64,000 nucleotides of DNA from Streptomyces canus (GCF_030816965.1 NZ_JAUSYQ010000002.1:1302001-1366000), one strand, 5' to 3'; positions 49,052 through 59,521 are shown, counted from the stretch's first letter. The notes: a model not told the origin generated them from the sequence alone. Numbers and translations: made by a program.

Positions 49052-50371
49052 TTAGTGAGGGGGCGGCCCGGCGGCCGGAGCGCCGGTGTCGGTCATGGTG
49101 AAGGCGCGTTCGCGGCGCGAGCCGGTGGCGAAGGCGACGGACCAGCTGAGTACCGCTCCCAGCCTGCTGCGGAAGCCGGTGAGGAAGGCCAGGTGGATGA
49201 AGAGCCAGACGAGCCAGCCGGTGAATCCCGAGAGATGCAGCGGGCCGGCCTTGACCACGGCCCGGCCGCGGGCGATGTAGGCGGCGCTGCCGAGATCCAC
49301 GTACTTGAAGGGCTTGGGCTTCTTCGTCCTGCCTTCGACCTGATGTCGCACCATCCGGCCTGCGTAGGCGCCCGACTGCATGGCGACCTCGGCCAGGCCC
49401 GGCAGACGGTTCAGGCTCATCACGTCTCCCGTGACACGGATCTCCGGATGGCCGGGGACGGTGAGGTCGGGTTCGACCAGAATGCGTCCGGCCCAGTCCT
49501 GTTCGGCACCGGTCGCACGGGCCAGGGCGGCCGCGATCGGCGGCGCCTCGACGCCCGCCGTCCACAGCACGGTGCGCGCGTCGAACCGGGTCGTCGTGCC
49601 CTCGTGATCTCGTACCGTCAGGCCGTGCGCGTCGATGTCGGTGACCACTGTGCCCAGGTGGAGTTCCACACCGAGTCCCTGCAGGGTTCGGGCCGCGCGA
49701 TGGGCCAGTGCCGGGCCGAACGCGCCCAGCACGGCGTCGGACCCCTCGAAGAGCAGCACCCGTGCCTTGGCGGAGTCGATCTTCTGGAACTCCCGGTCGA
49801 GGGTGTGGCCGGCGATCTCCCGGATCTGTCCCGCCAGTTCCACACCGGTCGGCCCGCCGCCGACGAGCGCGAAGGTGAGCCACTGATGCCGTTCCCGGTC
49901 GTCCGCGGCCGTCTCGGCCATCTCGAACGCCCGGTAGATCCGTCGGCGGATGTCGAGCGCGTCGTCCAGGGTCTTCATACCGGGGGCGTGCGCGGCGAAC
50001 TCGTCGTGCCCGAAGTAGGACTGGCGCATCCCCACCGCGAGGATCAGTTCGTCGTACGGCAGCACGAGGGCTCCGCCGTCGGGTCGCCGGGTGTGGACCA
50101 GCCGGGCGCCGGCATCCACGTCGGTGGCCTCGGCGAGCACGCATCTCACGTTGTGGTGGCGCCGCAGGACCCCGCGGAGCGGCTGGGCGATCTGCCCCTC
50201 GGACAGGATCCCGGAGGCGCACTGGTACAGCAGCGGCTGGAAGAGGTGGTGGGCGCGGCGGTCGACCACGGTCACGGCGACCGGTGACTTCCGTAGGGCA
50301 CGGGCGGCGAACAGCCCGGCGAACCCCCCGCCGAGGACCACCACCCGGCGGGGCGTGACGTGATCCTGCAT
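49052..50371 (-). CDS. ndh: Type II NADH:quinone oxidoreductase (NDH-2)
   Basis: Membrane-associated FAD enzyme of 439 residues that passes electrons from NADH to quinone without proton pumping. FAD-binding fold VVVLGGGFAGLFAARALRKS at residues 10-29, HLFQPLLYQCASGILSEGQI (quinone/NDH-2-specific), NADH-binding FALVGGGPTGVELAGQIREI near 167-186, and PEIRVTGDVMSLNRLPGLAEV near 310 holding the second FAD contact. A C-terminal hydrophobic region (GWLVWLFIHLAFLTGFR) anchors it. GGAGG lies 10 bases before the ATG at 50371. It is six bases after the SDR gene stop and 54 bases before cydA, so SDR-ndh-cydA-cydB is probably one operon. Confidence 0.9.
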   Translation of the reverse strand: MQDHVTPRRVVVLGGGFAGLFAARALRKSPVAVTVVDRRAHHLFQPLLYQCASGILSEGQIAQPLRGVLRRHHNVRCVLAEATDVDAGARLVHTRRPDGGALVLPYDELILAVGMRQSYFGHDEFAAHAPGMKTLDDALDIRRRIYRAFEMAETAADDRERHQWLTFALVGGGPTGVELAGQIREIAGHTLDREFQKIDSAKARVLLFEGSDAVLGAFGPALAHRAARTLQGLGVELHLGTVVTDIDAHGLTVRDHEGTTTRFDARTVLWTAGVEAPPIAAALARATGAEQDWAGRILVEPDLTVPGHPEIRVTGDVMSLNRLPGLAEVAMQSGAYAGRMVRHQVEGRTKKPKPFKYVDLGSAAYIARGRAVVKAGPLHLSGFTGWLVWLFIHLAFLTGFRSRLGAVLSWSVAFATGSRRERAFTMTDTGAPAAGPPPH

Positions 50372-50377
50372 CGGCGA

Positions 50378-51214
50378 TCAGCCTCCGGTGGCGAAGCCGG
50401 GGAAGAGCGTCATTCCGCCGTCGACGTAGAGCGTGCTGCCGACGACGTAGTCGAGCAGGTCGGACGCCATGGCGACGACGGCGTTGGCGATGTCGTCCGG
50501 ATCGCCCACACGGCGGTACGGGATCAGGCGCAGCAGGTCGGCCTCGGCCTCGGGGGTGGCCCAGGCGTCGCGGTTGATCGGTGTGCGGATGGCGCCGGGT
50601 GCGACGGCGTTGACCCTGATCCGCTTGGGCGCGAGCTCCTGGGCGAGGGTCTGCATCAGCATGCCCACACCGCCCTTGGAGGAGGCGTAGTTCACGTGGC
50701 CCGCCCACGGGACGATCTGGTGGACCGAGCTCATGCAGATGATCTTTCCCGCCGAACGGGAGACCTCCTCCACCACGCCGCGCCGGATGAACTCCTTGGC
50801 TGCCTCCCGCGCGCACAGGAACTGGCCGGTCAGGTTGACGTCGATGACCTTCTGCCATTGGGCGAGCGTCATGTCCGTGACGGCCGCGTCCCGCTGAAGG
50901 CCCGCGTTGGCCACCATGATGTCGATGGTGCCGAACTCCTCGACCATCCGCGCGACCATGGCGGTCACCTGGTCCTCGTCGGACACGTCGGCCTCGTGGG
51001 CGTAGGCACGGACGCCGAAGCTCTCGATCTCCTTCACGACGTTCTCTGCCTCGTGCGCACCGACGACGTAGTTCACCACGACGTCCGCTCCGGCCCGGCC
51101 CAGGGCAACGGCGGTCGCCAGGCCGATGCCCGAGTTGGCCCCGGTCACCAGTGCCTTCTGGCCCCTGAGGAGCTGCGCGGACGTCGTCCCTCGGTTCTCG
51201 ACTTTCGTTGTCAT
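50378..51214 (-). CDS. SDR-family oxidoreductase (glucose 1-dehydrogenase-like)
   Basis: Short-chain dehydrogenase of 278 residues. NAD(P)-binding motif ALVTGANSGIGLATAVAL at about 20-37; NAG as VANAGLQRD; catalytic Ser in IICMSSVHQIVPW and Tyr/Lys in VNYASSKGGVG; the C-terminal DYVVGSTLYVDGGMTLFP is classic for SDRs. VHQ-PWAGHVNYASSKGG is the pattern of glucose 1-dehydrogenase-type enzymes. If it makes NADH, it would feed the adjacent NDH-2 and bd oxidase directly; this coupling is an inference. AAGGAG precedes the ATG at 51214 by 8 bases. First gene of the operon, so its promoter must lie in the 460-base gap upstream. Confidence 0.88.
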   Translation of the reverse strand: MTTKVENRGTTSAQLLRGQKALVTGANSGIGLATAVALGRAGADVVVNYVVGAHEAENVVKEIESFGVRAYAHEADVSDEDQVTAMVARMVEEFGTIDIMVANAGLQRDAAVTDMTLAQWQKVIDVNLTGQFLCAREAAKEFIRRGVVEEVSRSAGKIICMSSVHQIVPWAGHVNYASSKGGVGMLMQTLAQELAPKRIRVNAVAPGAIRTPINRDAWATPEAEADLLRLIPYRRVGDPDDIANAVVAMASDLLDYVVGSTLYVDGGMTLFPGFATGG

Positions 51215-51677
51215 CGCGATGTCTCCTTGGACGTTTGGGACGGCGCGCCCTCAGGGATTCGGGCGAGGCATGAGGCAAGCCGGGCCTCGGCTGGTCCACC
51301 AGGACGGACACAGCAGCCAGCCGTCGCACACCCGGCCTCAGACGAAAGCACCCAGCGCCGCGGGCGGCACCGACCGGCACACGGTGCCGCCGATTTCGGC
51401 GGGGCATGTCACACCGTCGGGCTACCAGCCCGCCCGTCATGCGGGGCCGTCGAGGGACGTGGCAGTGGGCGCTACTGGCCTGTTCACAGCCGGAACCACG
51501 GCGGCCGTCCACGGACGGAGGCGTCACGAAGGCGCTCGGCACTGGAGGTCATCGAAGGGCCGATGGCGCTTGCCATGACCATCGGGCACAAGCTCGCTCA
51601 CAGCCACCACGGCCGCGAACGAAGGAACGCGTGATCAACGCGTCCACGCGTGGCACGTCCAGGAGAAGGCGCCCGAC
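51215..51677. other. Promoter-side gap of the respiratory operon
   Basis: About 460 bases; no gene supported. It should hold the promoter for the SDR-ndh-cydAB series. I could not pick out a Rex-type site or a clear promoter by eye. Short plus-strand frames, such as the one ending at 51634, have no ribosome site. Confidence 0.4.
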
Positions 51678-51962
51678 CTAGCGGGCCAGCGACCCGTCCT
51701 GGGCGTCGGACGCGGCCTGCCACGCCCGCGCGCCCGCCAGGGACGCCTCCTTGGCCTGTCGCCACTTCATGGCCGCCTGCTGGGAGGGGGGCACGTCCAT
51801 GTCGCGGATCATGCGTCGACCTGCCGAGAAGACGGCGAAGGCCGCGACGCCCATGCCGGCGCACGCCACCGCGGCACCGGCCGCGGTGAGCACGGCGCCG
51901 ATCCTGATGAGCCGGGTGTCGATCTCGATCATCCGCTGAGGCTGGCGGTAGTCCTGGTTCAT
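51678..51962 (-). CDS. Small membrane protein of unknown function
   Basis: Protein of 94 residues: one or two hydrophobic segments (IRIGAVLTAAGAAVACAGMG and VAAFAVFSAGR) flanked by charged ends, then a helical tail with PPSQQAAMKWRQAKEASLAG. Similar small proteins with a QAAMKWRQAKEA tail are common in actinobacteria; function unknown. The ATG at 51962 follows GGTGGAG; an in-frame ATG 15 bases upstream is less likely. It lies in front of the xylanase terminator and stands alone. Confidence 0.7.
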   Translation of the reverse strand: MNQDYRQPQRMIEIDTRLIRIGAVLTAAGAAVACAGMGVAAFAVFSAGRRMIRDMDVPPSQQAAMKWRQAKEASLAGARAWQAASDAQDGSLAR

Positions 51963-52016
51963 GGCTCCACCATCCAACGGAGAGAGCCGCCTCGCATCCC
52001 GACCAACGGCCTGGCG

Positions 52017-52049
52017 GTTGCCTGGAGGCTTCGCAGCACTCCAGGCAAC
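52017..52049 (-). terminator. Hairpin terminator after the xylanase gene
   Basis: GTTGCCTGGAG at 52017-52027 pairs perfectly with CTCCAGGCAAC at 52039-52049 over an 11-base loop, starting 13 bases after the xylanase stop on the minus strand. Confidence 0.75.
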
Positions 52050-52061
52050 CCACAGGTGGCC

Positions 52062-53618
<1,557 letters not shown>

Positions 53619-53637
53619 TCATGGGATGATTGAGGCG

Positions 53638-53655
53638 TTGACGATGCATCGTCAA
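53638..53655. promoter_or_regulatory. Perfect 18-base palindrome in the xylanase/arabinofuranosidase promoter
   Basis: TTGACGATGCATCGTCAA, 146 bases before the xylanase start and 197 before the GH62 start. Fully symmetric; also contains a -35-like TTGACG at each end. Candidate operator for either gene. Confidence 0.6.
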
Positions 53656-53688
53656 TACTCGCCGCAGAAAAAGTTTCCGGTTCTTGTC

Positions 53689-53699
53689 CGAAACATTCG
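53689..53699. promoter_or_regulatory. Xylanase-type box 1 (imperfect)
   Basis: CGAAACATTCG: CGAA and TTCG arms, one base different from box 2. Matches the CGAAA-N-TTTCG type of repeat known upstream of actinomycete xylanase genes. Confidence 0.5.
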
Positions 53700-53808
53700 G
53701 AATCACGGCGAGCCGGGTCAAGCGCTGTTTGTGGACACATCGGCGCCAGACCTTGACCAGAGAGCCTCACATTTCTAGCTTGTGGCGTCGAAGCATCCGG
53801 GATTTCTT

Positions 53809-53819
53809 CGAAACTTTCG
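53809..53819. promoter_or_regulatory. Xylanase-type box 2 (perfect)
   Basis: CGAAACTTTCG, a perfect inverted repeat 33 bases before the GH62 start. Same form as the xylan-responsive boxes of streptomycete xylanase genes bound by ROK-family XlnR/BxlR-type repressors. Confidence 0.65.
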
Positions 53820-53851
53820 AGATCGTCCTGGCCCCCAAAGGAGGCCCTCTG

Positions 53852-55318
53852 ATGTGGTTTCGCCCCCCGTCCCCGGTCCGTCTCAGACACTTACTCGCCG
53901 TCCTTGCGCCCTTGCTGCTCGTGGCCACCTTCCTCGGCGCCCAGCCCGCCGGCGCGGCGACCGTAGACCCCAGCGCCTCGTATGTGCTGGTCAACCGCAA
54001 CAGCGGCAAGGCCCTGGACGTCTACAACCTGGCGACCGACGACGGCGCCCGCATCACCCAGTGGTCCAGGAACGATCAGGCACAGCAGCAGTGGCAGTTC
54101 GTCGATGCCGGGGGCGGCTACTACCGCATCAAGTCCCGCCACTCGGGCAAGGTGCTGGACGTCTACAACTGGTCCACGGCGAACGGCGGCGCGATCGTCC
54201 AGTGGAGCGACCTGAACGCCACCAACCAGCAGTGGCGGCTGGCCGACAGCTCGGACGGCTACGTGAGGCTCATCTCGCGCCACAGCAACAAGGCGCTCGA
54301 AGTGCAGGGCGCCTCCACCGCCGACAGCGCGAACATCGTCCAGTACGACGACTGGGGCGGAACCAACCAGCAGTGGCAGCTCGTCAAGGTCGTCGCCGAC
54401 ACCCCCGGCACGTGCGATCTTCCGTCGGCCTATCGCTGGACATCAACGGGCGCGCTGGCACAGCCCAAGCCGGGATGGGTCTCGCTCAAGGACTTCACCG
54501 TCGTTCCTTACAACGGCAGGCAACTCGTCTATGCGACGACGCACGACACGGGGACGAGCTGGGGTTCGATGAACTTCGGCCTGTTCACCAATTGGTCGGA
54601 GATGGCCTCGGCCAGTCAGAACACGATGTCGTCCTCCACCGTCGCGCCCACGCTCTTCTACTTCGCGCCGAAGAACATCTGGGTGCTCGCCTACCAGTGG
54701 GGCGGGACCGCCTTCTCCTACCGGACGTCGAGCGACCCCACCAACCCGAATGGCTGGTCATCCCCGCAGGTGCTGTTCTCCGGAAGCATCTCCGGTTCCG
54801 GAACCGGACCGATCGACCAGACGCTCATCGGTGACGGGACGAACATGTACCTGTTCTTCGCCGGTGACAACGGCAAGATCTACCGAGCCAGCATGCCGAT
54901 CGGGAACTTCCCGGGCAGCTTCGGCACGACCTCGACAGTGATCATGAGCGATACGACGAACAACCTGTTCGAAGCCCCGCAGGTCTACAAGCTGCAGGGC
55001 CAGAACCGCTACCTCATGATCGTCGAGGCGATCGGCTCGCAGGGCCGCTACTTCCGCTCGTTCACGGCCACCAGTCTGAACGGCTCATGGACACCCCAGG
55101 CCGCGACCGAGAGCAATCCCTTCGCCGGCAAGGCCAACAGCGGCGCCACCTGGACCAACGACATCAGCCATGGCGAACTGATCCGCACCGGCGCCGATCA
55201 GACCATGACCGTCGATCCCTGCCATCTGCAGTTGCTCTACCAGGGGCGCAGCCCCAACTCCGGCGGTGACTACGGCCTCCTGCCCTACCGTCCGGGTCTG
55301 CTGACCCTGCAGCGCTGA
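53852..55318 (+). CDS. Secreted CBM13-GH62 alpha-L-arabinofuranosidase
   Basis: Removes arabinose side chains from arabinoxylan, helping the xylanase. 488 residues: signal peptide ([20 protein letters not shown], cleaved near 36), CBM13 at about 40-175 with three repeats ending QQWQF, QQWRL and QQWQL, then the GH62 five-bladed propeller at about 184-488 ([100 protein letters not shown]). The catalytic Asp of DFTVVPYNG and Glu of FEAPQVYKL are present. AAAGGAGG lies 6 bases before the ATG. Close in layout to S. coelicolor/lividans AbfB relatives with the lectin at the N-terminus. Confidence 0.95.
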   Translation: MWFRPPSPVRLRHLLAVLAPLLLVATFLGAQPAGAATVDPSASYVLVNRNSGKALDVYNLATDDGARITQWSRNDQAQQQWQFVDAGGGYYRIKSRHSGKVLDVYNWSTANGGAIVQWSDLNATNQQWRLADSSDGYVRLISRHSNKALEVQGASTADSANIVQYDDWGGTNQQWQLVKVVADTPGTCDLPSAYRWTSTGALAQPKPGWVSLKDFTVVPYNGRQLVYATTHDTGTSWGSMNFGLFTNWSEMASASQNTMSSSTVAPTLFYFAPKNIWVLAYQWGGTAFSYRTSSDPTNPNGWSSPQVLFSGSISGSGTGPIDQTLIGDGTNMYLFFAGDNGKIYRASMPIGNFPGSFGTTSTVIMSDTTNNLFEAPQVYKLQGQNRYLMIVEAIGSQGRYFRSFTATSLNGSWTPQAATESNPFAGKANSGATWTNDISHGELIRTGADQTMTVDPCHLQLLYQGRSPNSGGDYGLLPYRPGLLTLQR

Positions 55319-55324
55319 CGTTGT

Positions 55325-55353
55325 GGCGGGCTCGGCGGAAGGCCGAGCCCGCC
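55325..55353 (+). terminator. Hairpin terminator after the GH62 gene
   Basis: GGCGGGCTCGGC at 55325-55336 pairs perfectly with GCCGAGCCCGCC at 55342-55353, loop GGAAG, 7 bases after the stop. Confidence 0.8.
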
Positions 55354-55455
55354 TGGGTCACGCGACAAGGCCAGGCTTCGGTGAACGCCGGTCCGGTCGG
55401 CCCGAGGGCTACCGGATACAGTGCGCGAGACGGCAGCCTGGTCAGGAGGGGAAGC

Positions 55456-56676
55456 GTGACCGACACCAGCAACACCCGACCCGTCGACAGCGAAGCGCAA
55501 GCTCCGCGGCAGAGCCGGCTGCTCCGCCTGATGCGCTACCTGCCCCTGATCGCCCCCGTCCTGCTGTGGGCCGTGCCCTGCTGGGTGCTCCTGCACACCG
55601 GCCAGCACTGGCCGCTGCCCGTCACGCTGGCCGGCACCGCCCTGTTCGCCCTCGGCCTCGTCGGTATGCCGCTCGCGATGATGCGCGGCCACGGCCGGCG
55701 CCAGCAGGACCGGGCGGCCGTCCTCGGTGACACCCTGCTGGGCAGCAGCTGGGTCCTGTTCACCTGGTCCCTTCTGCTCGGTATCCCGTTGCGGCTCGCC
55801 CTGACCGTGGCCGGCGTCGGCGAGGGCCAGGACCGGGCCAGAATCGTCACCTGGGCCGTCCTCGGCACAACCGCCGTCCTGCTCGCCTGGGGGTACGCCG
55901 AAGCCCGCCGCGTGCCGCGCGTGCGCCGACTCGACGTGCAACTCCCACGGCTGGGCGCAGGGTTGGACGGCACCCGCGTCGTCCTCATCACCGACACCCA
56001 CTACGGCCCGCTCGACCGCGCCCGCTGGTCGGCGCGGGTCTGCGAGACGGTGAACACGCTGGAAGCCGACCTGGTCTGCCACACCGGCGACATCGCGGAC
56101 GGCACGGCCGAACGCCGCCGCGCCCAAGCCGCTCCGCTCGGCACCGTGCGAGCCACCCGGGCCCGGGTCTACGTCACCGGAAACCACGAGTACTACAGCG
56201 AGGCCCAGGGCTGGGTCGACCTGATGGACGAGCTGGGCTGGGAGCCGCTGCGCAACCGTCATCTGCTGCTCGAACGCGGCGGCGACACCCTTGTGGTCGC
56301 CGGCGTGGATGACGTCACCGCCGAGTCCTCCGGCCTGGCCGGCCACCGCGCCCACCTCGCCGGAGCGTTGAACGGCGCCGACCCCGACCTGCCCGTCCTG
56401 CTCCTGGCGCACCAGCCCAAGTTCGTCGACCGGGCGGCAGCCGCCGGCGTCGACCTCCAACTCTCCGGCCACACCCACGGCGGGCAGATCTGGCCCTTCC
56501 ACCACCTGGTCCGCATCGACCAGCCCGCCCTCGCCGGCCTCACCCACCACGGCGCCCGCACCCTCCTCTACACCAGCCGCGGCACCGGCTTCTGGGGCCC
56601 GCCGTTCCGCGTCTTCGCCCCCAGCGAGATCACCCTGCTCGTACTCCGCTCCCCGCACCTGCCCACCTCGCCGTAG
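55456..56676 (+). CDS. Membrane-anchored metallophosphoesterase (YaeI/YkuE type)
   Basis: Protein of 406 residues: about four N-terminal helices (residues 20-160) and a calcineurin-like phosphoesterase domain at about 175-400. The metal motifs are complete: VLITDTHYGPL (D-x-H), CHTGDIADGT (GD), VTGNHEYYS (GNHE), LLLAHQPKF (H) and LSGHTHGGQIWPF (GHTH). Related UDP-2,3-diacylglucosamine-type and lipid-phosphate phosphatases act at the membrane face; the substrate here is unknown. The GTG at 55456 has AGGAGG 7 bases upstream. Single gene after the GH62 terminator. Confidence 0.88.
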   Translation: MTDTSNTRPVDSEAQAPRQSRLLRLMRYLPLIAPVLLWAVPCWVLLHTGQHWPLPVTLAGTALFALGLVGMPLAMMRGHGRRQQDRAAVLGDTLLGSSWVLFTWSLLLGIPLRLALTVAGVGEGQDRARIVTWAVLGTTAVLLAWGYAEARRVPRVRRLDVQLPRLGAGLDGTRVVLITDTHYGPLDRARWSARVCETVNTLEADLVCHTGDIADGTAERRRAQAAPLGTVRATRARVYVTGNHEYYSEAQGWVDLMDELGWEPLRNRHLLLERGGDTLVVAGVDDVTAESSGLAGHRAHLAGALNGADPDLPVLLLAHQPKFVDRAAAAGVDLQLSGHTHGGQIWPFHHLVRIDQPALAGLTHHGARTLLYTSRGTGFWGPPFRVFAPSEITLLVLRSPHLPTSP

Positions 56677-56741
56677 CACTGGGCGGGCCAGCACATCCGC
56701 CGGGAGCAGTCCACGCCCTACCGTGCCACGCTTGACGCGGG

Positions 56742-57587
56742 TCAGCGGCGCGGAGTCGGGTCCAGGTCGGCGTACACCAGGTGGTGGTCCGAGACCGGGT
56801 TCGGATGCACGCGTTGCTCGATCGGGACGTAGCCTCGCAGGAACACGTAGTCGAACTTGCTCTGCCAGTCGGTGGTCGGCTCGCAGGAGCCGGTCGGCGA
56901 GGGGTGGCACTGCGGGTCCGCGTCCTTGGCCAGGGCCCACATCCTGGTGAGTTCGGAGGCGTCCGGCACCGCGTTGAAGTCGCCGATGACGATCGCGCGG
57001 TCGTGCCGGGCGACTTCTTTGGCGAGTACGCCGACCTGGTCCGCCCGGACCGCCTCCTGACGTCGTTCGGCGAGGTGGGTGTTGAAGACCCGGACCTGGC
57101 GGCCGCCCACCGTGGTGGTGACCGCCATGTACCCACGGTCCTCGGAGCCGCCGTCGGGATATTCCTCGGTGACGACGTCGGTCATCGGTGCCGCCGAGAG
57201 GATGGCCTCGCCGTAGCCCCCCGGGTTCCAGGGCGCTCCCCCGCAACGGCCCCAACTCTGCAGAACCGGCCCGTACTCGACGTGGTAGACGAGCCCGTGA
57301 AGGTTCTCCAGATACTCCCGGATCTTCTCGACGTCACCCACGCACGCTTCCTGCAGACCGATGACCTGCGGCGCGAACGTGGCGATCTCCGCCGCCCGGT
57401 CGTCATTGCCCGTCTCGCAGGGGTTGCAGAGGTTCCACGTCACGACCCGGTTCGGTACGACGTCCCGGACGGCTTCGTCGGGCAGCGACCTGGCGTCGAG
57501 GGCGCCGCTGGGCGCACTGGGTCCGGAGAGCACCATCCAGGCCAAAACCAGGGCACCCACGAGCAACCACGTGCCCTTTCCGAGCAC
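56742..57587 (-). CDS. Secreted endonuclease/exonuclease/phosphatase-family protein
   Basis: Protein of 281 residues with an N-terminal signal/anchor (WLLVGALVLAWMVLSG) and one EEP domain. Motifs of the DNase I/sphingomyelinase superfamily: VVTWNLCNPC (N), VIGLQEACVGD (E), FNTHLAERRQ (H), IVIGDFNAVPDASE (D-x-N) and NPVSDHHLVYADL (SDHH). Metal-dependent cleavage of phosphodiesters outside the cell: nucleic acid, sphingomyelin or phosphoinositide head-groups are possible, and four or more cysteines fit an exported protein. It converges on the metallophosphoesterase gene with 65 bases between. The ATG at 57587 is the only good start. Confidence 0.85.
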   Translation of the reverse strand: MLGKGTWLLVGALVLAWMVLSGPSAPSGALDARSLPDEAVRDVVPNRVVTWNLCNPCETGNDDRAAEIATFAPQVIGLQEACVGDVEKIREYLENLHGLVYHVEYGPVLQSWGRCGGAPWNPGGYGEAILSAAPMTDVVTEEYPDGGSEDRGYMAVTTTVGGRQVRVFNTHLAERRQEAVRADQVGVLAKEVARHDRAIVIGDFNAVPDASELTRMWALAKDADPQCHPSPTGSCEPTTDWQSKFDYVFLRGYVPIEQRVHPNPVSDHHLVYADLDPTPRR

Positions 57588-57711
57588 TATCGCCTCCTCG
57601 ACGAATACAACGGCTCCCTATACGACGGCTTCCGACGTCTCCCTGCACGAGGTTATGGGACGGTGCTCCGCTCGACCCACGAAATGGCCACCCAGATGGT
57701 CATCCGTCGCG

Positions 57712-58700
57712 TCACTCCTCGTCGCGCAACCGGGCCGCCAGGGAGGTCAGCGGCTCGGTCGCCGGGTACGAGGCCCGCGGCTGCTCCCTGGACAGCGCCC
57801 TGGCCTACGAACACAGCGCGTCAACGCCTACGCCGGCGCGTACGAGCGCGGGCCTCGTCGGCGATCCGGTCGGCGTCGGTGAGGAAGGCGAGGGCGTCGG
57901 CCAGACCCTCGGTGCCCTTGCTGCTGGGCCTGGAGGCGGGCGAGTTCGCGCAGGGGAGTTGCTGAGCAGCTCGTAGCGCGGGTCCCGGGCATGGGCGGCG
58001 ATCGCCTGGTCCGCGGCCTCACGGGCCGGGCCGAACTCGCCGGACCCGCCGAGGAGTACGGCCGTCTCCGCGGCGATCATGGCGTGGCTGCCCGGGTCGT
58101 CGTCCCAGCCGGCCGACTCGGCCGCGAGCGCGGCGAACTCCGCCGTGGCGGCCTCGAGGTCTTCCTCCGCGCGCAGTGCGCGGGCCCGGGTCAGGCGCGG
58201 TTCGCGGCGAGGTGGTCGTCCAACTCGCCTGCTGCGACGTCCGGTTCCGGCCAGCAGGGAGTCGAGCAGGGCGATGCAGTCCTCGACGCGGCCCAGGTCG
58301 AGGCTGAGCTGGGCCGCGTTGCTGCAGGTGCAGAACGCGTCGATCCGGCTGCCGCGGCGCAGGTCCGCCTCCGCCGAACGCGTCAGGTGCCGCAACGCCT
58401 CGTCGGTACGGCCCAGGTGCATGCAGGCCTCGGCCGGATCGCCGTGCAGGCGGGTGGTGTCGACCGTGTCGGCCGGCCAGTCGCAGACCCTCGGTGAGGT
58501 TCGCGTACGCGGCCTCGGGGTCCCGGAGGCCGAGCAGCAGCGCCGACAGCGGTGAGTTCTCCGACGGCTTCAGTACGACCGTGCAGCCGGCCGCGAGCAC
58601 GGGGGCCACCCTCCAACCGGCCCGCATCGGCGGGAAGGCCGGCCGTACCAGCGGAAGGCGCCGTCCGGACAGCCGAGTCCAGGGTCACGAGCGGACGGCC
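57712..58700 (-). pseudogene. Chimeric pseudogene: aldehyde dehydrogenase scrap joined to a TPR protein
   Basis: On the minus strand, about 58627-58530 reads PMRAGWRVAPVLAAGCTVVL and KPSENSPLSALLLG, a central aldehyde dehydrogenase segment. It runs in frame, without a break, into tetratricopeptide-like text: LRDPEAAYANLTEGLR, then after shifts ADTVDTTRLHGDPAEACMHL, GRTDEALRHLTRSAEADLRR, CSNAAQLSLDLGRVEDCIAL, EDLEAATAEFAALAAESAGW, and a last piece ALSREQPRASYPATEPLTSL ending at TGA 57712-57714. At least three frameshifts separate the pieces. The TPR part resembles the C-terminal repeats of streptomycete Xre-TPR (NsdA/BldD-like) regulators. The junction near 58527 marks an old recombination. 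Confidence 0.6.
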
Positions 58701-58754
58701 GCGCCCCGAGCACGCCGTCCCAGGGAAGGCCGGTGAGCTGCTCGGTCACCATCG

Positions 58755-58819
58755 GGTTCCCCAGTCACTGAAAAGTGCGTTCTTCCATGTCAGCGGCCAC
58801 TCTCCTACGGTTCCCCAGT
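58755..58819. repeat. 11-base direct repeat before ridA
   Basis: GGTTCCCCAGT occurs at 58755-58765 and 58809-58819, 54 bases apart, in the gap between the chimeric pseudogene and RidA. It may mark a deletion or insertion scar, or binding sites for a ridA regulator. Confidence 0.4.
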
Positions 58820-58870
58820 AACCACTGGAGACCACGGGCTCATGGTGCCCGGACCATGGAGGCGCAGAAA

Positions 58871-59278
58871 ATGGCCATCACCTTGCTGAATCCCGGCGGA
58901 CTGCCGGAGATCGATGTCTACCGGCAGGTGTCGATCGCGACCGGTACGAAGCTGGTCTTCGTCGCCGGACAGGTCGCCTGGGACGCCGACGGCCGCACGA
59001 TCGGTGAGGGCGACCTCGCCGCACAGGTCGAGCAGTGCTACCTCAACATCGGCACGGCCCTGGCCGAAGCCGGCGGTTCCTTCGACGACGTGGCGAAACT
59101 GACCGTCCACGTCGTCGACTGGACGCCCGACAAGATGCCCCTCCTTCTGGAGGGAATGTCCCGGGCGGCCGCGCGACTGGGAGTCACCCCGGTCCCGCCG
59201 GCCACGCTGCTGGGCGTCGCCGCCCTGGACGTCCCCGACCACCTGGTCGAGATCGAGGCCACCGCGGTCCTCGACTGA
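58871..59278 (+). CDS. RidA-family protein (enamine/imine deaminase)
   Basis: Small trimeric protein of 135 residues of the YjgF/YER057c/UK114 family; hydrolyses reactive enamine/imine intermediates from PLP enzymes. Family patterns: LLNPGGLPEIDVYRQVSIAT, KLVFVAGQVAWDADGRTIGE (the G-Q-V region), AQVEQCYLNIGTALAEAGGS and VPPATLLGVAALDVPDHLVE, where TLLGVAAL aligns with the T-R-x-x-V segment. The canonical arginine of that segment is replaced by leucine, which is typical of the Rid4-7 subgroups that lack classical deaminase activity. ATG at 58871 has GGAGG 8 bases upstream and is preferred over ATG 58856. It stands alone. Confidence 0.85.
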   Translation: MAITLLNPGGLPEIDVYRQVSIATGTKLVFVAGQVAWDADGRTIGEGDLAAQVEQCYLNIGTALAEAGGSFDDVAKLTVHVVDWTPDKMPLLLEGMSRAAARLGVTPVPPATLLGVAALDVPDHLVEIEATAVLD

Positions 59279-59337
59279 GCATGGTCCCGCCGGGACGGGC
59301 ACCGCACCCGCGCGAGGTCGCCGGCGGCGTCCGTCCG

Positions 59338-59505
59338 TCAGCGCCTGGGCGGGCGAATGCCACGGAACTCCCGGTCGCCGCCGAGCGGGGTGGAGAGCAC
59401 CTCCTCGGATTCGGCGGGCTGGACGCCGACGTCGGTGCGGATCGGGGTGGGGCCGGAAGTAGGTGGGCGTGTCCGGCAGGTCGATCCCGAACTCGTCGAG
59501 GTCAC
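59338..59505 (-). pseudogene. C-terminal coding fossil, family not identified
   Basis: Minus-strand text DLDEFGIDLPDTPTYFRP, then one frame over TPIRTDVGVQPAESEEVLST and PLGGDREFRGIRPPRR to TGA at 59338-59340. Balanced composition suggests real coding ancestry, with one frameshift and no start. It lies just downstream of the glycosidase gene on the same strand. Confidence 0.35.
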
Positions 59506-59521
59506 TACGGTCTGACCGGTC

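Noticed and set aside
48939..51542. 867-residue minus frame spanning cydA start, ndh and SDR
   Set aside because: Out of frame with three recognised genes, arginine/proline-rich, no domain.
51563..51634. Tiny plus-strand peptide (MALAMTIGHKLAHSHHGRER-like)
   Set aside because: Only 23 residues, no ribosome binding site and no recognised family.
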